A program made the position numbers and the translations under genes. The notes under the pieces are model-generated. The model searched no databases, was not told where the DNA came from, and worked only from the letters and a program-made list of their open reading frames with translations. Source: Takakia lepidozioides (taxonomy: Eukaryota > Streptophyta > Takakiopsida > Takakiales > Takakiaceae). Taken from it: a DNA stretch of 64,000 nucleotides. The stretch spans positions 82,855,171 through 82,919,170 of the forward strand of contig CM060732.1 of the NCBI GenBank assembly GCA_030704615.1. The letters run 5' to 3'. The first letter of the stretch is position 1, and each line of letters starts with the position of its first letter. Below are positions 1 to 13,600 of the stretch, piece after piece.

Positions 1-739
1 AGGGAAGAAAGAAACACTGGTTGAGTTAGAAGCAGAAGGTTTTGTAAGATGAGGTTGTGAGGATCCAAAGAAGGTGGATTTCCGTAAGGTTGTTTGATGT
101 CCTTAGGGCAGTCAAGGAAATGAAACAATGAAAGTTTAGACCAAGGACAGCCTTCAGATTGTCACCGACCGGGGCTGGTTGTCCTCTGCAGCGTGTGTCC
201 TCACTACGACGAGGCCACAAAAACTCCAAGGCAAGGGGAAGCTATGTAGGAGAGATGGAAGCTCTACAAACACTCAGACCTGATACTTCATTGACTAGTG
301 ATAAGGTGACACAGTAGGAAGAGTCTGATGGTGACAGAATGAGAGATTTTATCAACAATGAGATCTGAGAGGCAATTGAGTCTTTATGTTCAAAGACTAG
401 CATTGATTATGCACAGATAACAGGGGATGAATTCAAATGTCATAAGGGAAGATCTTGAAGCCAGAGCCATACATGGCCGAAGTCTTCCCTCTTGTTTCTC
501 TCTCTACTTGGTCATGGCAAAATGCTTGACCTCTGGAAGATTAGCAGCACTGGCCAGACCTTGATTGATCCCAACCCATGTTTCATGCAAAGGATGTGAT
601 GGCCTGCTTCATTCATGACAACGATGATATAGTGTCACTCTCTTGCTAAGAACTTCCTAAGAACTTGACATTTGCAGTGATGTGCTCCCCTTGGCCCCTC
701 ATTAATGCCTTTTTGGTCATATTCCTTGACTGTTTTAGG
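1..739. other. Intergenic, nothing recognised
   Basis: No open frame here resembles a known protein and no repeat structure stands out. The longest frame, 26-229 on the minus strand, has unremarkable composition. The stretch is probably decayed repeat or plain intergenic DNA. Confidence 0.4.
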
Positions 740-983
740 CTCTGTCTCTCATGTGACTCTCATCAGACTCACCCATCCGACTAATACCCTCGTGCCGACG
801 CTTAAGAGAGGAAAAAAATAACCTTTTTCGGAGTAACATTGCCATGAGGCGCTGAGAACAAGACTCGAGGGACACACCCCAAGGGAGGGGGGAGAATATA
901 ATACCACATCCAACAACGTAATAGGATTTGAACCCAGAATCACTTGGGTGGCACAATGCTCTATCCAACTAAGCTACCGACAC
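740..983 (-). mobile_element. tRNA-derived SINE-like element (family A)
   Basis: Read on the minus strand, the sequence begins with a tRNA-like head. It has an A-box-like TAGCTTAGTTGG (complement of 965-976) and a B-box GGTTCAAATCC (complement of 924-934), spaced as in a tRNA gene. A non-tRNA body rich in CTCCCC and GCCTCATGGC follows to about 740. Part of the body (GCCATGAGGCGCTGA) recurs on the plus strand near 3365, and a related B-box region with the same downstream TAATCTTCTCCCCC-like segment lies near 36300 on the minus strand. The acceptor stem is not intact, so it is not a working tRNA gene. Element ends and target duplications were not resolved. Confidence 0.45.
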
Positions 984-1009
984 ATTATAATCTTTTAAAA
1001 TATTTAAAT

Positions 1010-1400
1010 AATCCTTTGCTGAAAATGTGCCTTCTTTAGGTAACACCTCATCTCTGCTATTGAACACCTTATGCAGAATAAATGGATGAGTTTTCAAGTT
1101 TATTATGGATGAAAGTAGATTTCACTACCTATTCATGACTTAGGAGCAATACGCAACTAGCCGTTTGTTGGCTCATACGCGTCGGTGTCAAAAATCGTTA
1201 ATTTCCAGGCGTTACCTCCTCTCCTTTGCTGAAAGTACTTCCTGATATGCTTCTCAAGGTGATACCTCTCTCCAATAACATTTTTCTTATTGAGCAATTT
1301 ATGAAAAATAAATGGGTGAATTTTCAGGGTTATTACGGATGAAAGTAGATTTCACTATTTGCTGTGAGGAGCCATACGCGTCTAGCCGCTTGCTCCAAAT
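1010..1400. repeat. Imperfect tandem duplication (~220-bp spacing)
   Basis: Two diverged copies lie head to tail, about 1010-1170 and 1225-1400. Each runs from a TCCTTTGCTGAAA segment through an AATAAATGG(A/G)TGA segment and GGATGAAAGTAGATTTCACTA to a segment like TACGC..CTAGCCG. Their divergence indicates age. No coding potential was seen. Confidence 0.5.
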
Positions 1401-1429
1401 GCATTTTTCAGTGGAAATTTTTTCAGAGC

Positions 1430-1500
1430 AACATATTGCCCAGTGGTTTAAGGCACAAGGCGGTTTCACAAGTGGTCGAGGGTTCAAAATCACGTAGGTG
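1430..1500 (+). mobile_element. tRNA-like SINE head fragment
   Basis: The plus strand contains an A-box-like GCCCAGTGGTTTAAGGC followed, at tRNA-like distance, by a B-box-like GGGTTCAAAATC. Adjacent sequence runs straight into the duplicated unit of the next element, so the two may be parts of one composite insertion. The B-box carries an extra A relative to consensus. Confidence 0.3.
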
Positions 1501-1537
1501 ACCAACTCAACTATAAAAGAGTCAACCAGTTACTTAT

Positions 1538-1770
1538 ATATTATTCTATACAACGCCTCCCCAAGGAAGCGTAAATTATGGTGTTTCTTCACCTCGAAGG
1601 GCTACATATTATTCTATACAATGCCTCCCCCAAGGAAGCGTAAAGTATGGTGTTCTCCACCTCGAAGGGCTACTGGTGGACACCTTTGTGACACCAATTG
1701 GTGGATTGAACACACAACCACGTCCGAGGTGGTATGTGACCCTTACCACTGGGCTACAACTAGGTTGTCA
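1538..1770 (-). mobile_element. tRNA-derived SINE-like element (family B), copy 1
   Basis: On the minus strand a tRNA-like head has A-box TAGCCCAGTGGTAAGG (complement of about 1741-1756) and B-box GTGTTCAATCCACC (complement of about 1700-1713). A body ending in two near-identical 68-bp direct repeats follows (1538-1605 and 1606-1673, each containing GCCTCCCC..AAGGAAGCGTAAA). Related heads occur at 34975-35107 and 50598-50690, both on the minus strand, which supports a dispersed family. A partial third copy of the 68-bp unit sits near 2285. Confidence 0.5.
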
Positions 1771-2299
1771 TAATGTGTTGGTACATGGGACTTTTGAGTC
1801 GTGGGGGAGGGTTGGCAACCGTGTTGCTTCTAAAGTAACTTAGCAGCCTTTCAGGTTGAAATAATACTGTAAAAGTTACACATGCTTCAACAAGAGTCTT
1901 TGGTCCCCCACCCCCCCTCTCCATAGCATGAGCTTTGCAGAAGTGCGGCAAACTCCTTATTTCTTTCTTTGAAAGGCATGGTTTCTCCGGATTAGACGAT
2001 TATACCACTGCTGCGGGAAAAATAGCACTTGTTGGTTACCACAAATGCATTTATCTAATACACTATATCCGCAACAACAGACTCTTTTGCATGATACTTG
2101 CAAATAGTGAGGGGCCGGTCTCCCCTTTCTCGGGCCTCCATGGCATGTCATGCGAGGTTATTTTTCCTCCTTATCAATATATTTTGGCCTAAAAACTATA
2201 TACATATAGTGTACGAATTGGGCCATAGAACCATCTGGACATGGCTGTGGTATGAGGCATGGCTATGGTACAAGAAAGATAGGGACTCCTCCCCAAGGA

Positions 2300-4661
2300 A
2301 GCCTAAATTATTTTACATGCTATGAATGAACAAGAGGCATCATAAGCAAATCTCCATACTAAGAACTGGACAATATCCTGTCTATATTTAAATTTTGATA
2401 TGTTAATATTAAAGATTGCCACTGAGATAAGATTCAACCGTCTGATAACCTTCTAGTTGTTGATTGGAGAATATTGATGCAGAATTGCAGGCAGGTCTAA
2501 GTGACTAAAAATATCATGTTGGAATAATTGACTGAATTGGTGTTGGTCAAAATCAAAATCCTGACTGTCTCACCAAAAGTTGAGATGGAATTAATTAGGA
2601 TTCTGTGGCCAGGGGTTTGCTTCCCAAAGCATTCCAGCGTCAGGGATCTGATTCTCATGTCTTGATGTCTTTTGCAAGACTGAATAACTTAGTACCTCAC
2701 CCCACTCTACCGAGCTACAAAGTCTTCTCCCACTCGCATCCTTTTGCTCTACTTTTGTTTCCCAATTATGTTGGGAGCATCACTTGCCAGTCCCAAATTA
2801 TGAACAGGATCCAGAGCCAGCGAGGTGTCCATATCCCCAATCTTGCTGGGGAGAAACCCACCAAGATGAACGTCGATCCTATCAAACATTTCCCGCGGTT
2901 CCATCATTGACTGGCCAGCAAGAGACATCTCATGGCTTTCCAGCACCCACCTAATCTAAAAGCTCTGACACTGTGTGTGCGTTCCCCGTCCGGAATTTGT
3001 TAGCCAGTGATGCCAGACTGGCCAACAAATTGCTTTGGGAGGAAGCAGAGGATACTGCTCAGAGACAGACAGCACAAGCCCAGAGGGAGGGCCACACAAT
3101 AAAAGGCTGCACCTCCTTACACCTCCACAGTTGTACCTACATATATACCCACCCAACATCTTCTCTGGAGTTTCCTGTCAAAGGAAGAAAACATGCTGGG
3201 CCATAACTGTGGGTAGGTACTCTGGGTGCAGTGTTACATCTTCATTCAAAGGCTGAGCCTTTTGTTTGTATGAGGTATCACGTACCAGAGCGGTTTTTCT
3301 GAAGATGGGCGATGGTCCACAATTCAGGCCCTTACTTGAGGAAGTACCCCCCCTTCATTTATGAGCCATGAGGCGCTGAACCACTGCCCACTATATGTGC
3401 CTTTTTTTTTATGCTACCTCCTCTGGAATATTCAAGCTCCTCCGGGCATTGCCATGTTTGTTGGGCGCCAGAAGTGTTGCAGTAATTCATAGGTGCACAA
3501 TTACTTGTTTGATAGGATGGGTTTCAAGCATGGGGAGCGGACGGTGAACATCTCGGCCATAACGCTTTTTTTTTTCCCCGCAACAAGGGGATTCGCTTTT
3601 GCTTAGATCCAAGATGGGCCCAGGGTGGGTCCAGATAATTTATACTGGATTTTTGGTAGGACTTTGTGTGTATACATAAGAGGAGGCCTAAGAGGAGCAG
3701 ACGGCAGACGTGTTATGGAGTTCCATTTGTTTGTGTCTGTCTCTAGACTCTAGAGCTCAGCAAACAAACAAAGGAAGATACACAACACAAGATCTCAGGG
3801 GCAGACCCGACAAGGTAAGACGGCAGCTCCCCAAGAGTGAGGATAAGAGTCAAGAGCGCCGGCTCTTCCTCGTTCGCATGCTGCCCAGTGCCGTGGGTGG
3901 GTGTGTAGCAGTGCCTAGTCAAACTACCCCAACACATCAGTTTCAAAGAAATGGGTCAAAGCCCAGAGAGTCTTCTCTGGCACGAGGGTGGAATCTGAGT
4001 TCCATTCACGAGAGAATATCCTGCGTCTGTTTGTGGTGTTGACACAAGGCCCATGCAGCGTTTTGAAGTTCTCAATGGGCATCCTTGTTCTCAACAGAGT
4101 TCACAGGTTGTATGGAACTCGCCTTCTGAAGGCACACAGCCATTATGGGAGTAGTTGCGTGTTTGCGGGCATTTTCTTTGGAAGAGAGAGGGATTATTAG
4201 AGAGTTACTCAGGGAAGGGGTTTAGTGTACTGTAGAATGGCAAGAGCAAAAACACCGAGTTTGCATGGCATTGCTGTCTAGTGCACGGGCAGTCGAGGAA
4301 GCGGGCAGCAGCCTGCCTCTGAAGCCCTCTGGTACTACCGCTTTCCACGGATCCTCAGGACTCCTGTGTCTGTTGCTGTAGTTGCGAATGTGGGTTGGTG
4401 GGGAGAAGATCACGCTTTGTCTTCCCCGCCTCTGGTTGGGTGTCTACTAGCTTGAGGTGCAACTTGCAGGTGTTGATTCGGAGGAGCGTCTGGTGGAAAG
4501 AGTAGCGGCCCAACAGGAGGGGCGATGGTATGAGGAAACGCAGGTGCAAGAGCGTTGAGCATGCGTGGAGTGAGGCTGAGACTGCGCAAGCAGTCGGTGT
4601 GAGTAGTAGGTAGGCAGCTGTCAAGATTGCAGAAGCGCGTGGGGAAAAGTAGCTGCTCGCC
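2300..4661. other. Region upstream of SERK-A, no gene recognised
   Basis: This holds the presumed promoter and 5' untranslated region of the receptor kinase that starts at 4662. Frames such as 2605-2910 (+) and 3710-4042 (+) match nothing I recognise. A segment near 3365 repeats part of the SINE body at 841-856. A run of T at 3399-3409 and another at 3567-3577 may mark retroposed sequence. No promoter element can be assigned confidently. Confidence 0.35.
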
Positions 4662-7600
4662 ATGCAGCTTGCCCAGGGGTGTCTGCTAGTGGTGCTGGTC
4701 CTCGTCGTGCCCTGGCAGACCTGGGCCAATTCCGAAGGTGTGCCTCTTCCCTTCTTCAACTTTCTTTGCGCGTGTAGTTGGCATCTCCAGCAAACAAAAC
4801 TCTAGACATTAGTTCTGATGAGTGTGCAAGTGTTAAGGGTGGGTGTCCACGGCAGTGACGCAGAGTGAGAGGGAGGAAAACACAATCAGTTTGTGCAGCG
4901 TAATTCAAAGCATGTGGAAAAGGCTTGGTAGCAGGCTAGTATGATTGAACGACTGCACGGCTCACTGAAGCTCAGAGTACTCTACACTAGGAAAAATGTT
5001 GGGGTAGATGTACCGAACAGTTGTTGCGTATGGGTCAGTTTGCATTTCGGTGATCGCCTACTGTATATGTTCTGAGAATAGAACAGTTAGCAGATGGCTT
5101 TGTTCCAGCTTTTCCCCTTGTCAATAGGGTATATTGAGCTCAGCTTACAACAATTCAAGGTGTGTGAACACTTTGATAGCCTGTTGGGGCATTGGGGACG
5201 TCTAGTAGTACCCGGAGAAAGCTGGAGAGGAAGGTGTATTTGTAGAGTTCTGGGCGAAGGGAGTAGCCCAAATGGTGGGTTGGGGTGCCTAAGTCCTGTC
5301 CCTGTCGGTGTGTTGGAAGGTAACAATACCAGACAGCATGAGGAATGGGAGAGAAAAGGTCATCATTTGGTCATTCACATCTTGGTAATCCATAAGCATT
5401 CATTTGGCTGATGTTCATGACATTGTGGTTTAATCATCTAGTACCAGCCCAATAAATGTGCAAAACCCTTGTTCTATGCCTACCCAACCATCAGGTTGCT
5501 TACTGGTGCAACTTTTGCATGTGGGTGACTTCAAGTGCCCCCCAGCCTTATAGCAAACTACAGTGCCCGCTGGAGATTTCCCAGTAGAATGCCATGGCTT
5601 CTAACAGAAAATGGTCTGGAGGTTATATCACACTTTGGTAGCACTATGTTTGCCATTGCTTTGCTAATGGAGGAGTCATTACAGTCAACAACACTAGGAC
5701 CCGTGATTCAAGAACCAAGGTCCTTGAACAAGTCTTCCAGAGAACGTGGTTCCATCTATGCAGTACCATGGTGAGGACATTTTGATAGTTCAAAGATCAC
5801 ATAATTTTTCTGTGAATATCCAGACCATTCCATGCAGCCAGCACTCACACAATTGTGTGTGGATCCTTTTAAGACACCTTGCCAAAACTCTGCAAGACTG
5901 AATGGTATCAGCATTTGAAGGGTTGATCCAGTGGCATATGCAGCCTCCTGATCATTTGGTAAGTGTTGAGGATGTTTTTGATGAGGTAGGTGGGAGCCTT
6001 GAGTTCTCTGTTGTCTCTTTGGCCTCTTTTGGCGCTTAAAGTGTGGTTCATTCCTCCGTGCACCCCCCCGCCCCCCAAAACGGGGAAAAAAAGGTACATT
6101 GTAGGGCCATCAATAATCAACTAGTGCAGCTCCACCCGACTCGCCCGCTCCGCCAGAGCGGAGTGGGGAGTTTTGAAAATCAGGCTTCCAACCAGTCAGA
6201 GTCATCTTCACCAGTAACTTCCCTTGGCTGGTCTATGCAACACATGATATTGGGCCTTTTAGGACATGTCGCCCCAGCAGATGGAGTTCATAGGTGTGCC
6301 ATGTGTGGTACTACGAACTGGCCTTCTGGTGACAGGATGACCAAGCATAATAGTGGGGTATCTATGAAGCTCCTGGGATGAGGTATTGGGCCTAGTCAAA
6401 CCCCTTTGGCATCATCACTTCAAGGATGCATGGTATGATGATTGGTTATACTCTATTCACCAGGGTAGAAGCTCTTCAATTGTTTACAGCAGAGGCTCAA
6501 TGTCTTTTAATTTTGATCTTCCCCTTCAGACTGTGGTCTGTGGGAGTGTCTGGTTTGTTCAAGGATATGCTGTGTCCCTCACAGCAACAGTCAAAAGTAG
6601 AGTCAACTGAGTTACCTGAAGATCGTATCAGTTAGTTTTGCCATGGAGGACATCCAATCATGTTTTTAGGGGAGCCCCTTTGCGACATATTTGGGACCTC
6701 CTTTGCGTAGCAATGCCACAATCTTACAGTTAAGTTTGTGGTGTGTGGACCACAGACTAGAAAGGTGATGCCCATGTCGGTGCTTTGCATTGAAGGAGGC
6801 AGCAAGGCTGCATGGTTCTGTGCTGCTACAGAGTGCCTTGTTGCCTTAGTGATAGTGCTTCGTGTCATTGCACATGTCAAATGATTGTAAAGCATACATT
6901 ATTATCTGAAGGCTTGTCATATGTGAATAGATGGATGATGTGTATTGATTTTGTGTATGGCCAAGGCCTTTATATTCAGATGCAGTGAATCCTAGCAGTC
7001 TGATTGACTAGACTGTGTGCAAAGTTGACCTCTGAAAGGGGTGGGTGTTTAGGTGATGCGCTGCATGCCCTGCGAGTACAATTATCTGACCCAAGCCAAG
7101 TTCTGCAAAGCTGGGATCCTACACTTGTCAACCCCTGCACCTGGTTCCACATCACCTGCAACCCTTCAAACTTTGTGATCCGAGTGTAAGGCTGCCATAC
7201 TTGAAGTGCGCTTTAGAGCCAAGGCTTGCTTAGAGTTTAGTGTTGAAGTGGCCTCCAGTTTGGCAAGGTTAGGTTGGATGCAACTGGTATTTTTTTGTCA
7301 AATAAGACTCAGTTTTGCATCTTGCTAGACTGAGGTCAATGCTTCCCCTTGCTGGACCGTGCAAAGTCGGAGTAGAGTTTATGAACCCATGTTCCTAAGA
7401 TCTGCAGAGGCCAAGCTGAATATTCAATCATAGTTATCTGTATCGTGCATATGAAATTCACATGATACTCAATCCTGCACAGTAGCTTCCTATGTCACTG
7501 CGTTGCTGCAGATCTGCAGGCGCCAGGTTGGGGGAGCATCCTAACCAAGTGCAATTTTAGGCACCACATCTGTAGGACCAAGACATTGCAGTACCTTTGG

Positions 7601-10600
7601 GGCTTTCTTCAAAACGGTCATGAGTTTCTGGCATGGATGCTTATTGTGGGAGTTCTCTGATGTGGAAAGGGCATATCGGCTGCAGAGATCTAGGCAACGC
7701 CGGTTTGTCGGGTACCTTAGTGCCCGTCCTTGGCAATCTTCCATATTTACAATACCTGTAAGTTTGTTATCCCAAGACATTAAGCTGCTTGTGAATGTAG
7801 TGCACATGAGCATGTGAGAAATGAAGAAGCAAAGAAGAAAAGGAATTTAGTTTGTCTTTGATAGGCAGAAGGAGTAGCATGGATGAATGTATATTCAGGT
7901 TTTGGAGCTATCCATGCAGGGAAATGTACAGCAACAACATTTCAGGACCTATACCAATGGAGCTGGGTAATTTGACAATGCTTGTCAGTCTGGATCTGTA
8001 CCTGAACAAATTCAGTGGTGACATTCCTGACACCCTTGGCAAGCTTTCGGCACTTCGCTTCCTGTGAGTTTGTCTTTGCCTCTTTGCTTTGTATTGATTG
8101 AGTGTATCACTGGTGGGTTGATGTGCAAGATAGAGTGTGGGGAGGGTGATCTTTGAGCTATCATAACAGTGGGTGGGCCTATCATAACAGCCAATCTAAG
8201 GTCTTGGTTTTAAACAGTCGTTGTTGTTGCCACAAAACTAGACCTGGTGAAATACAGGGACACATGTCTGTTTCTGGCCCAAAACCCAACATGTGTCGGA
8301 TATAAGGAAGGTCTCTTTCCCTAAGGAGGGATCTTTCACTGTGGCAACCAAGCATCTGTTCAAGTATATGTTGGCCCTCGTATAGCTGAAGTGACAAAGA
8401 ATCAAGGTGCATCCACAATTGGACTTGTATTGAGTTCACCTCTGTGAAATAGAGTAGAATTTATCAAATGTAAGTTGGGGCTATTGCGCTTAATACTGGT
8501 TGGTGTGGCTGGCTGATTGTGGAGGGCAGACGGTTGAACAATAATAGTCTACAGGGACAAATTCCATTGCAACTAACGAACATTGCCGGCCTTCAAGTTC
8601 TGTACGTTCCACATCCCATTGTTGTTATGATGCACTGCCCTTGAAATCAATGTAAGTTCTGATGTGTAGCTGGCATCATTACTACACTAGGTGTTTATTT
8701 GGATTGAGGATATCAGTACTCATTATTAGGGCAGTGTCTCTGATTGTTTGATGCATTGGGAAGTTGATGAAGATGTGCCATTCTGATCTGATATGGTGTT
8801 CGGTGGATGATGCAGTGATCTTTCGTACAATAATCTATCTGGAAATGTACCAACTAATGGTTCTTTCTCGTTGTTTACTCCTATCAGGTACATTTATCAT
8901 CCAGCTCTTTTCCTGCATAGTTTTATAGTAGCAAGCCAGATTGACACCCTCGGAACAAACTTGACCAGTGCTTTGCTTCTTGGTATCACTTTGAGGACTT
9001 TGGTAGTGCTCATGGTCAAAGACTAGTGCATGTCAAGCACTACACCTCCAGTTGCAGAGCTCTTTGAAATTCAACTGCATACGAAGCTTAGTTTTGAGAT
9101 TATTTTTTGTGAGAGGAGTTCACTGTATTATATGTCGCAATTTTGTAATTTCTGGCAACTGTTTCTCACATGGATAGCCACAGCATTATCTGAAGGGGGC
9201 GACCCTTAAATTCTCCTAATGGTCACTCGGGCAGTTGTGAGCATTGAAAGCTGATTACGATAACCTAACTCTAGTCTGCACTGTCCAATAAAAGACCTGC
9301 CTAGAATATTGAGAGAGTGAAAGTAAAAAGGAACGTATTTTGCACATTTGTTTTATCCCTTCAAGAACCACAACAGATACCTACCCCCAAAAATTGACGC
9401 CTGAATGTATAAGCTTTCCATTTCTTGGAGAAGACTGGTTGTGGTGTGTTGATAATGAGTATGGTTTGCTTATAGTATTTTTTAAGGTGTGAATTATCCT
9501 CATGCTGCTGAGTTTATGGTGGGTGGGTTCACAATGGGTGAATGTTAATGTCTACAGTTTTCAAGGGAACTCAAATCTGTGTGGAACAGTTGTTGGCAAG
9601 CAATGTCCAGGCCAACCGCCGCTGCCTCCTCCTCCACCATATCAGCCACCTCCCAGTTCTTCTGGATCTACGACTGACCAACGTAAGTGCCTACTCGTCC
9701 AAACGACAGGTCTGAAGCCCTAGCCTCTGTAATTCCCAAATGTCTGAGCTCAGTGCATATTTCAGGTTTATTTTGATACTAAACTGTAGATGTGGACTTC
9801 ACCCAGTTGATATTGAGGAAAGTGTCATTCTTTGCCTTCATCCCAGATGTGGTTTATGGGCAGACCAGGCACAGGTCAACGGTCAGGCACTAGGGTGAAG
9901 GTAAAGGTTGAATCAGAGACAAGGCTCGGTGCAGATAATATGTACATTCAGCATTTGCTTTCACAGCTGAACTGAAGAATTTAAGAATGGTTATTTGTAA
10001 TCATCTTCAAGTGTGGATCAACAGAAACCGATCCCACCTGTGCTGCAGATAGTTTGATGCTTACTGGATTGACTCTTTTCTGCCAACTGCAGAAGTTGGA
10101 TGTCTGGTTAGTAGGGGTGTGGCCTAAGCAGGGGTGTATGATTGTGCAGAAAAAACCGCGGGATCATCAAGTACAGGAGCAATTGCAGGGGGTGTAGCTG
10201 CAGGTGCTGCTTTGTTGTTTGCAGCACCAGCCATTGGCTTTGCATGGTGGAGACGCCGCCGACCTCAGGAGGCTTTCTTCGACGTTCCTGGTTAGTTCTA
10301 CCTCATGAGGCAACAATCATGAACCAGCAAAATATTCAATTAAGATTAAAGAATTGCTATTCGGACACCTTATGTGATTGTGAGGTCTTCTTGTGCTTGT
10401 AAGTATGGACTGCTATCATGAAGCTGCTGGAAAGCATGTCAAGAGATCGAACAGGATGTATCAAAACTAGGAGTTGAATCAGGAGAGGCTGAGCACAAAT
10501 TTGTCCTCTTCTGGTTGTATTTACCTGCCAGTGAGGAGAGCAGCATCTTGAGTCCTATTCAGTTGACTCCTAGACTTTCTGCAGGTATAGATCCTTGGAT

Positions 10601-13600
10601 GGATGGGTATCTTCTGGAAGCTGGGAAATGACCAGGTTTTAGCAAGTATGTGGTGTGGATGTGGTGAGGGTGAATGCCTTAACGAATCTTCAGAGGATAT
10701 GTGAGGTTGAAGGTTAACTTGACCTGAAGGCTCCCTCCAGTAGTGTGATTTACCGGTAAGAATGATGTTCATACTGGTCTTGCTAGAAATCAACTGAAGT
10801 ATCAGTGTGCTTCGCAAACTTACCCTGGACGTCTGATCCCCAGGAGGACCTCAGTTTTTGCTGTCTTGACTCTGCCACCTGTGGTTGTGGGAACAGAACT
10901 AGAGAGAGGGAGGGGTTGGGGGGGAGGAAGACGACTGTAAGAAAGAAAGACAGTTTTGTAAGGTCCACAGGAGTCCATGTACTCCAGAGATGTGCTGCTG
11001 TAGGGCCAATGCCTGGTCTGGAGCAGAAAAGGTTGAGAAGAGGAGGATGGGGGACCATAATACGGTCCACTACCATCAACAGAGTGGTTCTTTTATAAAG
11101 AACTTAATTCTGGTCTTGCACATAGTTTCAAGAACGCTCTTTGCCATAGCCACAGTCCATTCACCCCAATATACAGGCCTTAGGAGAGCCACAGCTGTTC
11201 GAGTGAAGGAACTGCAGTGATAGTTAGGTTCCTTGCTTTCAGAGAGGGGCCTCTTGTTCAGAAGAGTATCCATGCAATGCCTCTGAAATGGATCCTCATC
11301 AACATGCCCATGGATTGGAAGAGAAATGTGCTTTGACCTTGCTGGATGGACTTGCTGATCATTTCTGCAACTTAAGGTCTGGCATACTTTGCAGCTATCT
11401 TCCCACTATGACTACATCCTGCAGGAGGTTATAGTATCCACAGCTTAGTAATCTGACCAGCAACTGAGAGCCCAATAGCAAATAAATTGCATGACACTCG
11501 AGGGCAGCATTTGTCACCACGTTAGTGTCACAGAAGTTGTGGGATTCCAACGCTAAGTTGGGATGTGGTACGTTTTTGTGGGTCTGCAGCTGAGGAAGAT
11601 CCTGAGGTGCACTTAGGCCAGCTGAAGCGCTTCTCCCTGCGGGAACTCCAAGTTGCCACTGACAACTTCAATAACAAGAACATACTGGGCCGCGGTGGAT
11701 TTGGAAAGGTTTACAAAGGTCGATTGGCTGATGGGTCGCTGGTGGCTGTCAAACGCCTCAAAGAAGAGCGCAGTCCTGGTGGTGAGCTGCAGTTCCAAAC
11801 AGAGGTAAGTCTACTAGTGACAAGCAGGGAATCCAGAGAGAGGGGGCTGACAGAAGTGCAGGATGGGCCTGCAGAAGGCTTGTTCTAGGAGTGGGTCTAC
11901 CTCTGTGAATGAAGCTGATGCTACATTTTGCAAAAATTGCGTTAGAATTCATGCCCAGGGAGGTTCAGAGTCACAGTAGTGTGAAATGATGTATCTCTGT
12001 GTTCGACTGCTGGATGCTGTTGCACAGCTTGTGCCAAAAGCGGTATTGACCCTGTTTCTCTGAAGCTGTTTCCTTTTAAGAATCCGCGATGAGTAGTCCA
12101 GTCCTGGAAAACATGAGTTCATCATCAGACACAGAAGAATGAACATCCAGTCTGTCAGTGTGAAATGTTTGAAGTGTTCAATTATCTGGATCACCAATAG
12201 GTTTGCGGTTGATTGGAATGGGATGAGTCAGGTGGAGATGATCAGCATGGCAGTGCACCGCAATCTTCTGCGCCTTCGTGGCTTCTGCATGACCCCGACC
12301 GAGCGTCTGCTGGTGTATCCTTACATGCCAAATGGCAGTGTTGCATCTCGTCTTCGAGGTTTGCTCCTTCTCCTATTTATATCTTCCTGTTTGGTATCCA
12401 AATAATGTATAGCCACTCCTATTTCATTTCCATGGGTGGCTGGGATGTTCCAGCTCAATACGGCATTATGTGGATTGTTGCAGCAAGCATCTCTTATGGG
12501 TCATCCTTTTTCACTTGGCCCCCAGGCTCCTGGCTCCTGCGTGATTATAACAGAAGCTGGCTGATGAAATGCAGAGCGGGTGCTAGGGGAGCCTGCACTG
12601 GACTGGTCTACGCGGAAGCGCATTTCATTGGGATCTGCACGGGGGTTGTCATATTTGCATGACCACTGTGACCCCAAAATCATACATCGTGATGTGAAGG
12701 CTGCCAACATATTATTGGATGAAGAATGTGAAGCAGTCGTAGGTGATTTCGGGCTGGCCAAACTGATGGACTACAAAGACACCCATGTGACAACGGCTGT
12801 GCGTGGGACCATTGGCCATATAGCACCTGAGTATCTGTCCACAGGAAAGTCCTCAGAGAAGACTGATGTGTTTGGATATGGGATTATGTTGCTGGAGCTT
12901 ATCACTGGCCAGCGTGCATTTGACCTGGCTCGCCTGGCTAATGACGATGATGTGATGCTTCTTGATTGGGTGAGTTCCTATACATTGCATCAGCAGTTTA
13001 GGACATCCAGATGTTGAGCTCTTTGAAATGCCCTATGTTCTTACTCATTTCATGAGGGCATTCCACATGAAAATAAGCCACGGAAGCTTCAAAGCTCCTC
13101 TAACTGTGCTAGGTGGAGAAGCAGCCGAGTGTTTCCACACTGTATACTGTTAGGGCACCTTGGACTCTTGATTTTTGGGACGAAGTGATATCTCGTCTAC
13201 TTGACTGCAAGATGCAGACAAGATGTGACCTCTGCCCTCACACCATGGTAAGTCAATGAATAAGGAGATTGTCATCTTCATCATGGCAGTATGCAGAATA
13301 GATGTAGCATTATCCCCAAGGGTTGTGGTTGGAGAGCCTAGCCCACTGTTACATGATCATGACCTTGCTTTCCCCAATAATCAATAAAAACCATGGCAGA
13401 AGTGCTCTGTCCTCTCGCTTTCCCGCTGCGACCCAAGTGCAGGGACTAACATCTTACACTCAGGGAGAGATGGCACCATCTTCCATGAGCTCTTCACTCA
13501 ATCCACGTCATCCACTCTAGAGATCTGTGGTGTTACTGTAAGTCATGCACTTGAAAGGTTGGAGGCATGGGATCGACACTTACCCTCATATATTCATGTA

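Noticed and set aside
4355-4759. 134-codon minus-strand frame overlapping SERK-A exon 1
   Set aside because: It is antisense to the signal-peptide exon and its GC-rich leader, with no domain. The plus-strand exon fits the 76-nt first exon of SERKs with the correct phase.
12213-12662. 149-codon plus-strand frame across SERK-A
   Set aside because: It reads exon 12232-12358 and exon 12575-12969 in the wrong frame and through the intron between them.
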